Assembly (NCBI RefSeq): GCF_030915385.1
Contig: NZ_CP133268.1
Span: 3,694,001 to 3,758,000, forward strand
Direction of reading: 5' to 3'
Length of the DNA stretch: 64,000 bases
DNA from: Neobacillus sp. PS3-12
GTDB taxonomy: Bacteria; Bacillota; Bacilli; Bacillales; Cytobacillaceae
The notes below the pieces were generated by a model that saw nothing but the letters and a program-made list of their open reading frames with translations, did no database searches and was not told where the DNA came from. Below are positions 8,483 to 16,885 of this stretch, one piece after another; the stretch's first letter is position 1; every line of letters begins with the position of its first letter. The position numbers and the translations under genes are program-made.

Positions 8483-9349
8483 TTAATACGGTTCAACGTG
8501 AACATGCACGATTGTATTTTTGTGTTCTTTTATTGTATTTTTTTCAATTTCTTCACTAATATGATGGCTCTCAATTACATTTAAATAGGGGTCAACAACA
8601 ACTGTAGTTTCAACAAAGGTTTTATTCCCAAAAGTTCGCGCCTTCAGATCCGTTACCTTAATAACTCCTTTTGTATCTTCGATCGTTTTCCGAATAGGCT
8701 CTAGTTTTTCAATCTTAAAACCATCTGTTAAAGTAAGCGATGTTTCTTTGAAAATATCAAAAGCTGTTTTACAAATTATCATACCAACAATAATTGCTGT
8801 AAATGTATCTAACCAATAAACACCCATTTTTGAACCAATAATCCCGATAAAGGTACCCACACTAACAAGCGCATCAGATTTATTGTCCTGTGCAGCGGCA
8901 GAAAGTGCAGAGCTTGAAAGGGCTTTGGCTAACTTTCGGTTATAGCGGTAAACAAAGTACATAACAGTTGCACAAAATAGTGCTGTCCAGGCGGTTAGCA
9001 TATCAGGATGTGTTTTCTTGGAAATAACGATGTCCAGCCCTGCTTCATAAATAATTTGAATGCCCACAGCTGCCATGATAAATGAGGCAATCATTGAGGA
9101 AATATACTCAGCACGAGAGTGTCCGTACAAATGATCCTCGTCTGGCGGTTTTCTCGATATTTTCAAACCAATTAGGACCGCAATTGATGAAACAACGTCC
9201 GTTACATTATTAAAACCATCTGCCTTTAATGCCTCGGAATCCCCTTTGTATGCCACAAATAGTTTTATCAGGGAAAGAATAACATATGCAAAGATACTAA
9301 GCAGTGCGCCTCTTTCAGCAAGTTTAATTTCTTTGGCCCTATCCATCAT
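8483..9349 (-). CDS. Cation diffusion facilitator, MneS/YeaB-like metal exporter
   Basis: This 288-residue CDF family protein exports divalent cations in exchange for protons. Six membrane helices occupy about residues 12-205 and a cytoplasmic dimerisation domain the rest. Metal-site motifs are visible: DGFNNVTD in helix 2, HLYGHSRAE in the helix 3-4 loop and DNKSD in helix 5. The sequence follows B. subtilis YeaB (MneS) closely, including KPPDEDH and ENTIKEHKNTIVHVHVEPY at the end, so manganese is the most likely substrate, though family substrate calls are often ambiguous. The start is supported by GGTGG seven bases upstream. It converges on the iron permease operon. Confidence 0.87.
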   Translation of the reverse strand: MMDRAKEIKLAERGALLSIFAYVILSLIKLFVAYKGDSEALKADGFNNVTDVVSSIAVLIGLKISRKPPDEDHLYGHSRAEYISSMIASFIMAAVGIQIIYEAGLDIVISKKTHPDMLTAWTALFCATVMYFVYRYNRKLAKALSSSALSAAAQDNKSDALVSVGTFIGIIGSKMGVYWLDTFTAIIVGMIICKTAFDIFKETSLTLTDGFKIEKLEPIRKTIEDTKGVIKVTDLKARTFGNKTFVETTVVVDPYLNVIESHHISEEIEKNTIKEHKNTIVHVHVEPY

Positions 9350-9490
9350 TGTTCACCACCTAAATGGATTCAACTTTATTTTAACAAATTTTTGTATTTA
9401 CAGAAAATAGTTAAGCGGTTAGAACCTTAGCTATAAAAAAATGTAGATGTAGCATACTAACCTTTAGATGAATGAAGGGAGTACCAAGGG

Positions 9491-10309
9491 ATGAAAAAAT
9501 TATCAGTAACGCTATTGATATCTTTCCTGTCGTTTTCCATTTTTAATTATCACGCAGCGGCAAGTCCAATTTTTGCGCCTGCAGAAAAGCAGCAGGATCC
9601 AAATACGATGTCGGTTTTATGGTATCAAACATCGGGTGAGGCTAAAGCATTATACTACCAAGGCTATACAATTGGGAAATGGAGACTAGATGAGATCTTG
9701 GCAAAGAGACCTCAAAATATGGTCTTAAAGCCTGCAATTGTACTTGATATTGATGAAACTATTCTTGATAACAGTCCATGTTTAGCGTTAAACGTAAAAA
9801 CTGGTAAAGCCTTCCCTGCAAATTGGAATGAATGGGTCAATCAAGCAATAGCAAAACCTGTTCCAGGTGCAATTAAGTTCTTAAAGTATGCAAACTCAAA
9901 GGGCATCGAGATCTACTATATATCGAATCGAAATGAGAATCAGAAGAAAGCAACAATCCGTAACTTGAAACAAGTTGGAGCACCAATGGCAGATTCAAAA
10001 CATGTTCTATTGCAGCAAATAGACGAAAAAGGAAAAGAAACAAGGAGGATGAAGGTAGCCAGAACAAATGATATTATCTTATTATTTGGCGATAACCTTG
10101 GAGATTTCAGTGGTTTTGATCATTTGACTCCTTCTCAAAGAGTCCAAGCTGTAGAAAAACGGAAAGAAGATTTTGGGAAGAAACTAATTGTTTTTCCAAA
10201 CCCTATGTATGGTGATTGGGAAGGGGCCATCTATCATTATGATGTAAATAAAACAGATGCCCAAAAAGCAAAGTTAAGAAAAGAAAGTTTACAACCATTT
10301 CAACCATAA
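9491..10309 (+). CDS. Secreted acid phosphatase, lipoprotein e(P4)/HAD class IIIB
   Basis: A 272-residue HAD-fold phosphatase exported by an N-terminal signal peptide (about 1-25, ending HAAASP); no lipobox cysteine is seen. Motif I is DIDET near residue 90, and later motifs include YYISNRNE and GDNLGDFS. The family hydrolyses nucleoside monophosphates and other phosphomonoesters outside the cell, releasing nucleosides or phosphate for uptake. The segments NTMSVLWYQTSGE and CLALNVKTGKAFPANWNEW are typical of e(P4)-like enzymes. It is a single-gene unit with RBS GAAGGGAG. No Pho box was recognised upstream. Confidence 0.9.
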   Translation: MKKLSVTLLISFLSFSIFNYHAAASPIFAPAEKQQDPNTMSVLWYQTSGEAKALYYQGYTIGKWRLDEILAKRPQNMVLKPAIVLDIDETILDNSPCLALNVKTGKAFPANWNEWVNQAIAKPVPGAIKFLKYANSKGIEIYYISNRNENQKKATIRNLKQVGAPMADSKHVLLQQIDEKGKETRRMKVARTNDIILLFGDNLGDFSGFDHLTPSQRVQAVEKRKEDFGKKLIVFPNPMYGDWEGAIYHYDVNKTDAQKAKLRKESLQPFQP

Positions 10310-10436
10310 AAAACGAACAGAAAGCTGCAAATGGAGCTCAGGCTGTCGAAAAATCAGCAGCCTATCATTTTATTCAATTATTTTAATGATTTACTGCGTT
10401 AATATGATATAACAGTATTGCGTATAGGCTAAGTCT

Positions 10437-10567
10437 GTTGATGGGCGCTCCAGGCACTTCGCTTTCCGCGGGCGTGCCGGGGAGCCTCCTCGGCGCGAAA
10501 AGCGTCTGTGGGGTCTCCCCAGCCCCGTACTCCCGCAGGAGTCTTCGTGCCTTCCGCGCCAATCAAC
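10437..10567 (-). repeat. GC-rich 130-bp dispersed repeat, copy 1 (inverted)
   Basis: The element is bounded by GTTGAT and ATCAAC and contains blocks such as CTCCTGCGGGA, GAGACCCCACAG, CGCCGAGGAGGCTCC and CCCGCGGAAAGCGA when read on the minus strand. It is far more GC-rich than neighbouring DNA. A second copy in opposite orientation begins 345 bases further on. Repeats with this pattern are widespread between genes in Bacillaceae. Confidence 0.85.
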
Positions 10568-10616
10568 GAGTGTTTTCAATAAAGTCCTTCAGCTCAACTA
10601 ATAAATCAAAAAAGTG

Positions 10617-10790
10617 GTGAAAACAGTATTTAAGCCAAAAGATTATAACCAAATTGAATATGAATTTAAATCTATTTATAGTTGACCATCTTTCAAGTTT
10701 GATAAATATATTGATTTTTCGTTTCTTCTTGAAAAGCTCCTTTTTTATTACAGCGATGATAATTTACGCCCTGCCGATTACGGGGATTAA
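10617..10790 (+). pseudogene. Transposase N-terminal remnant (IS1182/IS5-like)
   Basis: Reading from GTG at 10617 gives a fragment with FKPKDYNQIEYEFKSIYS, a stop, then FKFDKYIDFSFLLEKLLFYY and DDNLRPADYGD before another stop. The pattern of a short basic start, (D/V)DFSF..EKL, then YY...N.RP is characteristic of the N-terminal domain of IS1182-type transposases, where the RP is followed by a membrane-like LFKML segment missing here. It has one internal stop, no catalytic domain and no visible terminal repeats of its own. It is therefore a decayed insertion sequence fragment lying between the two inverted 130-bp repeats. Confidence 0.55.
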
Positions 10791-10911
10791 GGATTGCAAG
10801 TGAACAGGCTCTTCTTACTACACCTTGCTAAAACATAAAAAAGATTGCAGCACACGTAGCAAAGTTAGATAAAAAAGTGTGTTGCAATACAATTGGTTGA
10901 TTTGCCTCCCT

Positions 10912-11041
10912 GTTGATTTGGAGCGGAGGGCATTCGACTCCTGCGGGATGAAGAGGTCACTGGAGACCCCACAGGCGCCAAAGCGCCGAGGAGGCTCCAG
11001 GACCTCCCCGCGGAAAGCGAGTGCCCGGAGAGGAAATCAAC
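10912..11041 (+). repeat. GC-rich 130-bp dispersed repeat, copy 2
   Basis: Bounded by GTTGATTTGGAGCGGA and GAGGAAATCAAC. Internal blocks CTCCTGCGGGA, GGAGACCCCACAG, CGCCGAGGAGGCTCC and CCGCGGAAAGCGAGTGCC match copy 1 read on the other strand. Its ends are mutually complementary (GTTGATTT / AAATCAAC), so the element can fold on itself. Confidence 0.85.
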
Positions 11042-11101
11042 AGACCCATTTACAGGAAATATCCAAAAAATTTAGTATTTAAATTCTGGTAAAATAAAAA
11101 A

Positions 11102-11158
11102 GTGCTGAGAAAATACCCCTTTCTCGACACTGAGCTGCAGATGCAGCTTTTTGTTTTT
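11102..11158 (+). terminator. Double hairpin with T-run
   Basis: A first stem (AGTG.TGAGAAA / TTTCTC.ACACT) is followed by AGCTGC-AGAT-GCAGCT and TTTTTGTTTTTT. It looks like an intrinsic terminator but has no intact gene before it, and may belong to the decayed element region. Confidence 0.5.
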
Positions 11159-11333
11159 TGCTTTGGAAGTTTGTTAATAGTTTTGTCACAAACATGGCGT
11201 ATGATAGAGAATGTGTTTTCTATTTGCATCTGCCACTTATGGAAAATGAAAACATACCAAATTCATATAACTTTTGATATGATAGAAGTTGTTTTTATAA
11301 AAACCAATTGTGTTCATCACAGGAGGGACTTTC

Positions 11334-12203
11334 ATGGATCGCTTATTACAATTAAATACGATTTTTATAAGTATTGTTATCGAAGCATTCCCTTTTATTG
11401 TATTAGGGGCTTTTATTTCTGCGCTAATTGAAGTTTTCGTTTCCGAAAATACCCTGCTTCGTATACTGCCAAAAAATAGATTTTTATCTGTTATCGCAGC
11501 CAGCTTAATGGGTGTATTATTTCCCGGATGTGAATGTGGAATTGTTCCTATCGCATCACGCTTAATAAAAAAAGGACTCGCCCCTCATGCGGCAATTTCC
11601 TTTATGCTTTCAGGTCCGATTATCAATCCTATTGTTTTATTTGCTACATTTATTGCATTCGGTGACAGCTGGAAGATGGTTTGGTACAGAGCAGGATTAG
11701 CAATCGGCGTATCAATTTTAGTTGGGATCGTACTATCTTTTGTGATAAAGGATAATCAACTAAAAGAAAATAATGAAATACATGTTCATGACCATTCTCA
11801 CCAGAATAATAGACAAAAATTAATGAGCGTTCTTAACCATACTATTGACGAATTTTTCAGCATGGGAAAATACGTTGTGCTGGGTTCAATTATTGCGTCT
11901 GCCATGCAAGTTTATGTACCAACACGGATATTAACAACACTGGGCGGTACGCATGCAACTGCTGTTTTGGTTATGATGGCTTTAGCTTTTATCTTATCCG
12001 TTTGTTCGGAAGCAGATGCATTTGTAGCAGCATCTTTTCGTAATTTTTTTCCTCAAACATCAATCGTATCCTTCTTGGTGTTTGGTAATATGGTAGACAT
12101 TAAAAACTTATTGATGATGTTTGGGTCTTTTAAACCAAAATTTGTTGTTCTTTTAGTTTCCCTAATTTCTTCATTTGTATTCATTGGTTCACTTCTTTTG
12201 TAA
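11334..12203 (+). CDS. ycgR: Permease, YcgR-like (DUF318/UPF0718)
   Basis: This 289-residue integral membrane protein has about eight helices. It carries the family signature of a cysteine motif in a GC-type loop (FPGCECGIVPI), FMLSGPIINPIVL, and a second half repeat SVCSEADAFVAASF. A His-rich loop (HVHDHSHQNN) sits between the halves. DUF318/ArsP-related permeases move small solutes or metal(loid)s; the substrate of the YcgR branch is not known to me. The start at 11334 is fixed by AGGAGGG, and an upstream in-frame ATG lacks such a site. The next gene, ycgQ-like, starts about 10 bases after the stop, and the two are a conserved pair. Confidence 0.85.
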   Translation: MDRLLQLNTIFISIVIEAFPFIVLGAFISALIEVFVSENTLLRILPKNRFLSVIAASLMGVLFPGCECGIVPIASRLIKKGLAPHAAISFMLSGPIINPIVLFATFIAFGDSWKMVWYRAGLAIGVSILVGIVLSFVIKDNQLKENNEIHVHDHSHQNNRQKLMSVLNHTIDEFFSMGKYVVLGSIIASAMQVYVPTRILTTLGGTHATAVLVMMALAFILSVCSEADAFVAASFRNFFPQTSIVSFLVFGNMVDIKNLLMMFGSFKPKFVVLLVSLISSFVFIGSLLL

Positions 12204-12213
12204 AGGATGTGTG

Positions 12214-13110
12214 ATGATGTATAAAGTCCTTATTTTATTACTTACTACAAACTTGTTTTTTATGCTGCACGCTACAGGAAACATTTCAAAATATATAAAC
12301 ATGAAATATAGTTTCTTATCTGCGAGCATGATCGTGATTTTACTCTTACTTACCATTGTCGAGGGAATTAAATTATGGTTTTCGGGAGGAAAGAAAGAGG
12401 AACATCACGATTGCGATTGTAATCACGAACATCATGAGCATGAACATGAACACCATCATGATCATGGAAAAAAGAAGCAATCTACCGGGAAAAAGATAAA
12501 AAAATTCTTGGCTTACACTGTCGTGTTAATTCCCGCTGTAACAGGGGTTGTTTTGCCCGTAGCAACGCTGGATTCACAGTTAGTGGATGCAAAGGGATTT
12601 TCATTTCCAACGTTAGAAGACGGCAGTGACCAGTACGGAACACACCAAGTTCTAAATCCTGATATGAGTAAATTCATGAACCAAGCTGATTTTGAAGATT
12701 TGGTCAGAAAAGAGTCTAAGGCATATATTCCAAAAAATAATATTACTTTAACAGATGAAGATTATTTAGTCGGGTTAGAAGTGCTTTATAATTTTGCTGG
12801 GGCTTATGCTGGAAAAACTCTTACCATGAAAGGCTTTACTTACAATGGCCCAGGAGAACAATCTAACCAACTATTTTTACTACGATTTGGGATTATTCAC
12901 TGTGTTGCAGACTCGGGAGCTTTTGGCTTGATGATTCAATTCCCAAACAATATTCATATCCCGAATGACCAATGGTATCAGGTCACAGGAACATTGGATA
13001 CAGTTTATTATCCACAAATGAAAACTAAAATACCTGTTTTAAAAGTGACGAGTTACAAAACCATTCCAAAGCCGAATGACCCTTATGTTTACAGAAACAG
13101 TTTAAATTAA
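12214..13110 (+). CDS. ycgQ: YcgQ-like permease partner (TIGR03943 type)
   Basis: A 298-residue protein with two N-terminal membrane helices, a cytoplasmic or linker segment packed with His and Glu (residues about 62-88, HEHHEHEHEHHHDHG), a third helix (about 100-120) and a soluble outer domain of some 170 residues containing FGIIHCVADSGAFG. The family is always paired with a YcgR-type permease, so it is probably its accessory or sensing subunit. The His-rich tract suggests metal binding, which is inference. Two adjacent ATG codons (12214 and 12217) could start it, with AAAGGATG as ribosome binding site. A strong terminator follows. Confidence 0.82.
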   Translation: MMYKVLILLLTTNLFFMLHATGNISKYINMKYSFLSASMIVILLLLTIVEGIKLWFSGGKKEEHHDCDCNHEHHEHEHEHHHDHGKKKQSTGKKIKKFLAYTVVLIPAVTGVVLPVATLDSQLVDAKGFSFPTLEDGSDQYGTHQVLNPDMSKFMNQADFEDLVRKESKAYIPKNNITLTDEDYLVGLEVLYNFAGAYAGKTLTMKGFTYNGPGEQSNQLFLLRFGIIHCVADSGAFGLMIQFPNNIHIPNDQWYQVTGTLDTVYYPQMKTKIPVLKVTSYKTIPKPNDPYVYRNSLN

Positions 13111-13130
13111 GCATAGTATCTTTATAAATT

Positions 13131-13168
13131 CAAAAGCTATCTTCCAATTTGAGAAGATAGCTTTTTTA
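13131..13168. terminator. Bidirectional terminator
   Basis: AAAAGCTATCTTC and GAAGATAGCTTTT form a 13-bp stem with T-rich flanks. It separates the ycgRQ pair from the converging oxidase-like gene. Confidence 0.85.
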
Positions 13169-13207
13169 ACAGGGAAAGAAAATATAAATTCAAATAAGAT
13201 CATTAAG

Positions 13208-13570
13208 CTATTTTACATTTCTAAAAATATTGATAGCAAACAGAATGACACCAAGGACTGTCAAGACTCCACCTGTGGCAATAATGGGAGTTGCCCAACT
13301 GGATCCGGTTAAAAAGAATGCAAGGGAAATCATCATTACAGGGAGCCCAATATTATGCAGCCAAAAGTGAAACTTTGCCAAAGTAGTTTCTGCTGCAGCT
13401 GGATAAACGGCATATACCAAACCGGCAAGTGCCAATGAAGCCCAGCCTAAAAGATTAACGTGAGCATGGACTGGAGAAAGCATCGGGTTTTCCGTCATAG
13501 ACATATACATTCCAAGTAAAACACCAATGACGAAATACACAGATGAAATCTTAATTAACCTAGCACCCAT
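13208..13570 (-). CDS. Small haem-copper-oxidase-subunit-I-like membrane protein
   Basis: A 120-residue protein with four membrane helices. The segment SPVHAHVNLLGW followed by ALAGLVYAVYP, and later KFHFWLHNIG, resembles helices of cytochrome oxidase / nitric oxide reductase subunit I that carry haem-ligating histidines. Only a fraction of a full subunit (normally 450 or more residues) is present, so it is not itself an oxidase; such short proteins form a separate family in Bacillus and related bacteria. Function is unknown. The start at 13570 is preferred for GGAGG seven bases upstream. An AGTACT-tac-AGTACT palindrome lies just upstream. Confidence 0.75.
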   Translation of the reverse strand: MGARLIKISSVYFVIGVLLGMYMSMTENPMLSPVHAHVNLLGWASLALAGLVYAVYPAAAETTLAKFHFWLHNIGLPVMMISLAFFLTGSSWATPIIATGGVLTVLGVILFAINIFRNVK

Positions 13571-13596
13571 CAAAAGACCTCCTTTTTAATAAAAAA

Positions 13597-13611
13597 AGTA
13601 CTTACAGTACT
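13597..13611 (-). promoter_or_regulatory. Palindromic operator candidate AGTACT-tac-AGTACT
   Basis: A 15-bp perfect inverted and direct repeat lies about 27 bases before the start of the oxidase-like gene, where a repressor would act. No known regulator could be matched by eye. Confidence 0.4.
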
Positions 13612-13675
13612 AAATATGAGGAGATGGATGAAAAAAGAACCCCGTTTTAAAGGGGACAGGCTAGCAAATTTTAAA

Positions 13676-13704
13676 TAAAAAAGCTGTCCGAAGACAGCCT
13701 GGTC
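13676..13704 (-). terminator. Intrinsic terminator of the DUF445 gene
   Basis: On the minus strand GGCTGTC-TTC-GGACAGC is followed by TTTTTTTATTT, directly downstream of the DUF445 stop codon. Confidence 0.88.
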
Positions 13705-13706
13705 TG

Positions 13707-14963
13707 TTAAAAAATGATTCTTATACTAACCAATATAAGCCCAATTAAAAAGCCGCAAATCGCTCCATTTACTCGAATCCACTGAAGATCTTTACCAACA
13801 TTCGTTTCAAGCATTTCAATTAGCGTTTTATCATCAAGCTTTTCAAGATTTTCTCCGACTAATTTTCCAATCTTCGAATGGTTCTCTTCAACTAAGTTAT
13901 AAGCTTGCATTTGCAGCCAATTCTCAATTTGATTGATTTTGTCAGTATCTTTTTTTAGACGATCCAATGTATTCGTTAGAAAAGGAAGGACATAGTTATC
14001 AAAAAAGTCTGGTGCTTGTACAAAGTCTAAAGCCTTATGCTTCATGTTAGTAAGAAATTCAAGTATTTTTTGTTCCGGCTGCCACTTTGCAACCGCCTCT
14101 GAAATCCAGCCTTCTAATTCCCCAATGAATTTTTCATCCGTTTTTAAACTTTGGAGTTTCGTTTGAATATTCCACAAGAGTGTAAGTCTGTTTTGGTTGG
14201 AAGGATCACGGAAACTGTCTACGCCTTTTTGAATGAGAGATTGAATTATATTTCCAAGCTTTTCTTCGTTTACAAGATTGCTGAATGATTTCAAAGCAAA
14301 TTGCATGAAACCGTCCGCTTTTATGTTCTCAATCGAATCTACAGCCATTCTGCCTAATCTATTTTTGGTAGATTCTTGGTTTGCCCAGTGGTGGATTTGA
14401 TCTAAAATGTAGTCTAAAGCTCTTGCGTCATATCCTCGTTCTGAGATTTGATCAATAAGATTTGGCAGTATCGATCTTAAATCTATTTTTTGTATTAGGT
14501 TTTTTAGTTCTTTTTCAATCAGGGCTGCAAGCTGGTTAAGATTAATGTATTCAATGGCACTTTGGACCAATCGAATACAGGTTTTTTTAACACCCACTAA
14601 GTTTACCTCCTTTTCAACTATAGGAAGTAAAACTTGTGTGAATTTTACAGTGCTGATTTTCTCTTTTATACTTTCTTTCGTCAGCCAATCATTCTCAAGC
14701 ATAGAGATGATTTTTTGTGTAATTTTGGATCGATTTTTTGGCAAAAGGGCAGTATGTGGAATTGGTATACCCATGGGATGCCGAAATAAAGCGGTGACGG
14801 CAAACCAGTCAGCTAGACCACCAACTAGACCTGCCTCAAATCCACCCTGCAAAATGATTCCCCATAATGAATCTTGAAAAGCCATGGTACCAATAAAACC
14901 AACTGCCATAACAGTAAGAGATATTGTGGCTAAGTGCTTTGTACTTTTTGAACGCTTTGACAT
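13707..14963 (-). CDS. DUF445 family membrane protein
   Basis: The 418-residue protein has an N-terminal membrane helix pair (about 12-60) with the family motif GGLVGGLADWFAVTALFRHP followed by IPHTALLP, a long helical middle part with repeated amphipathic segments, and a C-terminal membrane helix (ICGFLIGLILVSIRIIF). DUF445 proteins (YjiN-like) are widespread; no biochemical role is established that I know of. Length and ends fit the family. It is a single-gene unit with its own terminator. The start ATG at 14963 is preceded by a rather weak AAAGG stretch. Confidence 0.85.
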   Translation of the reverse strand: MSKRSKSTKHLATISLTVMAVGFIGTMAFQDSLWGIILQGGFEAGLVGGLADWFAVTALFRHPMGIPIPHTALLPKNRSKITQKIISMLENDWLTKESIKEKISTVKFTQVLLPIVEKEVNLVGVKKTCIRLVQSAIEYINLNQLAALIEKELKNLIQKIDLRSILPNLIDQISERGYDARALDYILDQIHHWANQESTKNRLGRMAVDSIENIKADGFMQFALKSFSNLVNEEKLGNIIQSLIQKGVDSFRDPSNQNRLTLLWNIQTKLQSLKTDEKFIGELEGWISEAVAKWQPEQKILEFLTNMKHKALDFVQAPDFFDNYVLPFLTNTLDRLKKDTDKINQIENWLQMQAYNLVEENHSKIGKLVGENLEKLDDKTLIEMLETNVGKDLQWIRVNGAICGFLIGLILVSIRIIF

Positions 14964-15217
14964 GCTCTTTTCTCATCCTTTAAATGTAATTCTAAAGTTA
15001 TTATCTGGAGTTAAGTTTCAAGGTAGTAAGATTTTCTAAAAATAGTAACAGGTAATTATAAACAATAAAAGAAAAAAAGTCCATATAGTTTTCATTAACA
15101 ATTATATAAAAAACTGAACTATATTTTGGCCAAACTTTAGGATATCAAATCATGAGGAGGTTTACATTATTGGTCTCATCGCTAAAGTAAGTTGTAAATT
15201 CTAAAGAAGCGCAATCG

Positions 15218-15254
15218 AAAAAAGTGAAGAACGGGATTGGTTCTTCACTTTTTG
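15218..15254. terminator. Bidirectional terminator
   Basis: AAAAAAGTGAAGAAC and GTTCTTCACTTTTT form a perfect stem around GGGATTG, overlapping the 3' end of the DUF3939-like gene. Confidence 0.85.
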
Positions 15255-15736
15255 GTCGTTTTGATATCGGGTTTAACATGTGATATCATTCCATCTAAAT
15301 CAGTCAAGTAAAATTGTGTTTGGGGTTCGGTCTTACATAGATTTTTTTGCATTAATTCAAAGTAGTTAATTCTCTTTAGCGGATCGTAGGGAAGAACTGG
15401 GAACGCTTTATTCTCTTTCACATATTGATCTACGGCCTTTTGAACTACATCCACTTCATAGGCAATCAATTTTTCATTTTCAGTAAATAAATCATATGTC
15501 TCTTTTGACATATAAAATTTTTCGGATGGCAGCCCTCCAAGAATATGTGCAAGTTGATTGAAATCAATCTCATTGTCTTCCTTAACAAGGATTGTCCGAT
15601 AAACCCCTTTTGGTAATTGATCTGTAAAGGTTCGTATCGCCTTACGGACTTGCTCTACTGTTAAATCAATAATTGGATAGTTATGGGGTTGATTTGTTTT
15701 GATTTTCTGGTGCTTGAAAAAATTAAAAGTCTTCAT
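15245..15736 (-). CDS. Conserved Bacillus protein, DUF3939-like
   Basis: A 163-residue soluble protein without signal peptide or membrane helix. Recognisable blocks are DLTVEQVRKAIRTF, ILGGLPSEKFYMSKETYDLF, and KAFPVLPYDPLKRINYFELM. I associate these with the DUF3939 proteins of Bacillus, from memory and not by search. No catalytic motif is evident and the function is unknown. It is transcribed alone, and its terminator stem includes the last codons. Confidence 0.65.
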   Translation of the reverse strand: MKTFNFFKHQKIKTNQPHNYPIIDLTVEQVRKAIRTFTDQLPKGVYRTILVKEDNEIDFNQLAHILGGLPSEKFYMSKETYDLFTENEKLIAYEVDVVQKAVDQYVKENKAFPVLPYDPLKRINYFELMQKNLCKTEPQTQFYLTDLDGMISHVKPDIKTTKK

Positions 15737-15866
15737 GTTTAAAGTTTAACCTCCATTCTATGTACTAGCTAAACAAATCCATGAAGTAATTCTTAATACT
15801 CGTCCTATATTATTATAACATATACTTATTATATTACTTTAAATATTCGGATTATATGTTCCCGAA

Positions 15867-15899
15867 AAAAACCCCGCAGCATACAGCAGCGGGGGGCTT
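15867..15899 (-). terminator. Intrinsic terminator of the HesB-like gene
   Basis: On the minus strand CCCCGC and GCGGGG pair around a short loop and are followed by TTTTTTT, directly after the stop codon. Confidence 0.85.
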
Positions 15900-15907
15900 A
15901 TCCTATT

Positions 15908-16207
15908 TTAATTCATAATCGGTTCCTTAAATGAAATTTGCAATTCATTTGCTTTATCTATAGATAAACATGTTTCAATATCATTGAAAAACCAAGTATC
16001 GTTTTCTTCGTAATAAAAGGTAACTCCATTTATTTCTTTTAAATATTTTGCGTTTGTTGGCGCTTCTATTGAAAAACCAAGACTGTATCCTTTATGCTTT
16101 TCTCCAAAACCAGCGTATTGTGGAAACATTCGAATACTGTATGGCTTCTCAAACTCAAATTCTTTTGCAAACCAGGAATAAGCTTTTTCATCAATTGAAA
16201 TCATCAT
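15908..16207 (-). CDS. HesB-like protein, YneR family
   Basis: This 99-residue protein has the fold and length of HesB/IscA-type proteins: an initial ISIDEKAYSWFAKEF segment, then a beta-rich core with FPQYAGFGEKHKGYSLGFS and a W-F-F-N-D end. The three cysteines that bind iron-sulfur clusters in IscA/SufA are missing, as in B. subtilis YneR, so a scaffold role is not expected. The actual function of this cysteine-less branch is unknown. The first two codons are both ATG; either could start. It is a single-gene unit. Confidence 0.75.
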   Translation of the reverse strand: MMISIDEKAYSWFAKEFEFEKPYSIRMFPQYAGFGEKHKGYSLGFSIEAPTNAKYLKEINGVTFYYEENDTWFFNDIETCLSIDKANELQISFKEPIMN

Positions 16208-16475
16208 ATTTACACCAACCTTTTTTATGGTTATTAATAAATGGAATGGAGTAGGGATAAAGTATAAATAATATCCCTGTTACAAATAGGGTAAACGTTT
16301 TTATTTATTATTCATAGTGATAATCCTCACACCAAGCCACCAAAAAAAGATTTGTAAAAAAATTTTCAAAAATTTGATTAAAAATTGCCCTATTTTATAA
16401 ATCTTCTTAATTTGTAACATATTCGCTCTCTTAATAGTGTTAAAATGAAATAACTAACCAAAAGGAGTTTTTGCA

Positions 16476-16817
16476 ATGGAACAGAAGCTTGAAAAACTAA
16501 CAGACAATGTAAATGACATAAAAAATTTAATTCATACATTTAACAAAACATTAGAAAATATCGAAAACAGACTCGCTCAATTGGAGAAGGTTGACAGCAT
16601 TGAACATCGTGTTGCGGTGAATCAAATTGACTTGTCTGATATTAAAGAAGCTCTTGATTGGATTGAAGGTGTTCAATCTTCCATTGTTAAAGAAATTCAA
16701 CAGGTAAAAGGGCAGGGTAACAATCAGGAGATCCAGCAAATCAATCGCCGCCTTGATTCACACCTGGTCAAATTAGCCAAAGCTGAAGAAGAAATTATTA
16801 TATTAAAATCAAAATAG
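16476..16817 (+). CDS. Coiled-coil cytoplasmic protein
   Basis: The 113-residue protein is almost entirely helical with heptad patterns (LTDNVNDIKNLIHTFNKTL; RLAQLEKVDSIEHRV; LAKAEEEIIILKSK), so a parallel coiled coil is likely. It has no membrane segment, cysteine or catalytic motif. I do not recognise a family; the sequence could be confused with many coiled coils. A strong RBS (AAAGGAG) precedes the ATG and a terminator follows, so it is probably expressed as a single gene. Confidence 0.68.
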   Translation: MEQKLEKLTDNVNDIKNLIHTFNKTLENIENRLAQLEKVDSIEHRVAVNQIDLSDIKEALDWIEGVQSSIVKEIQQVKGQGNNQEIQQINRRLDSHLVKLAKAEEEIIILKSK

Positions 16818-16822
16818 GGAAC

Positions 16823-16862
16823 AAAAAAAGACCATTTCTAGCTAAAGAAATGGTCTTTGTTA
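16823..16862. terminator. Bidirectional terminator
   Basis: AAAGACCATTTCT and AGAAATGGTCTTT form a 13-bp perfect stem with A- and T-runs on the two sides, serving the coiled-coil gene and the converging CNNM/CorC gene. Confidence 0.88.
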
Positions 16863-16885
16863 TTATTGTTTTGCATGTTCTTCGA

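Noticed and set aside
10438..10620. A 60-codon open frame within the GC-rich repeat
   Set aside because: It lies wholly in the dispersed repeat, has no ribosome binding site and results from high GC content.
10879..11082. A 67-codon open frame over the second GC-rich repeat
   Set aside because: It follows the repeat sequence, not a protein family; the composition is Arg- and Ser-rich as expected from GC-rich non-coding DNA.
11102..11431. A 109-codon frame before and into ycgR
   Set aside because: It overlaps the start of ycgR in another frame and has no RBS.
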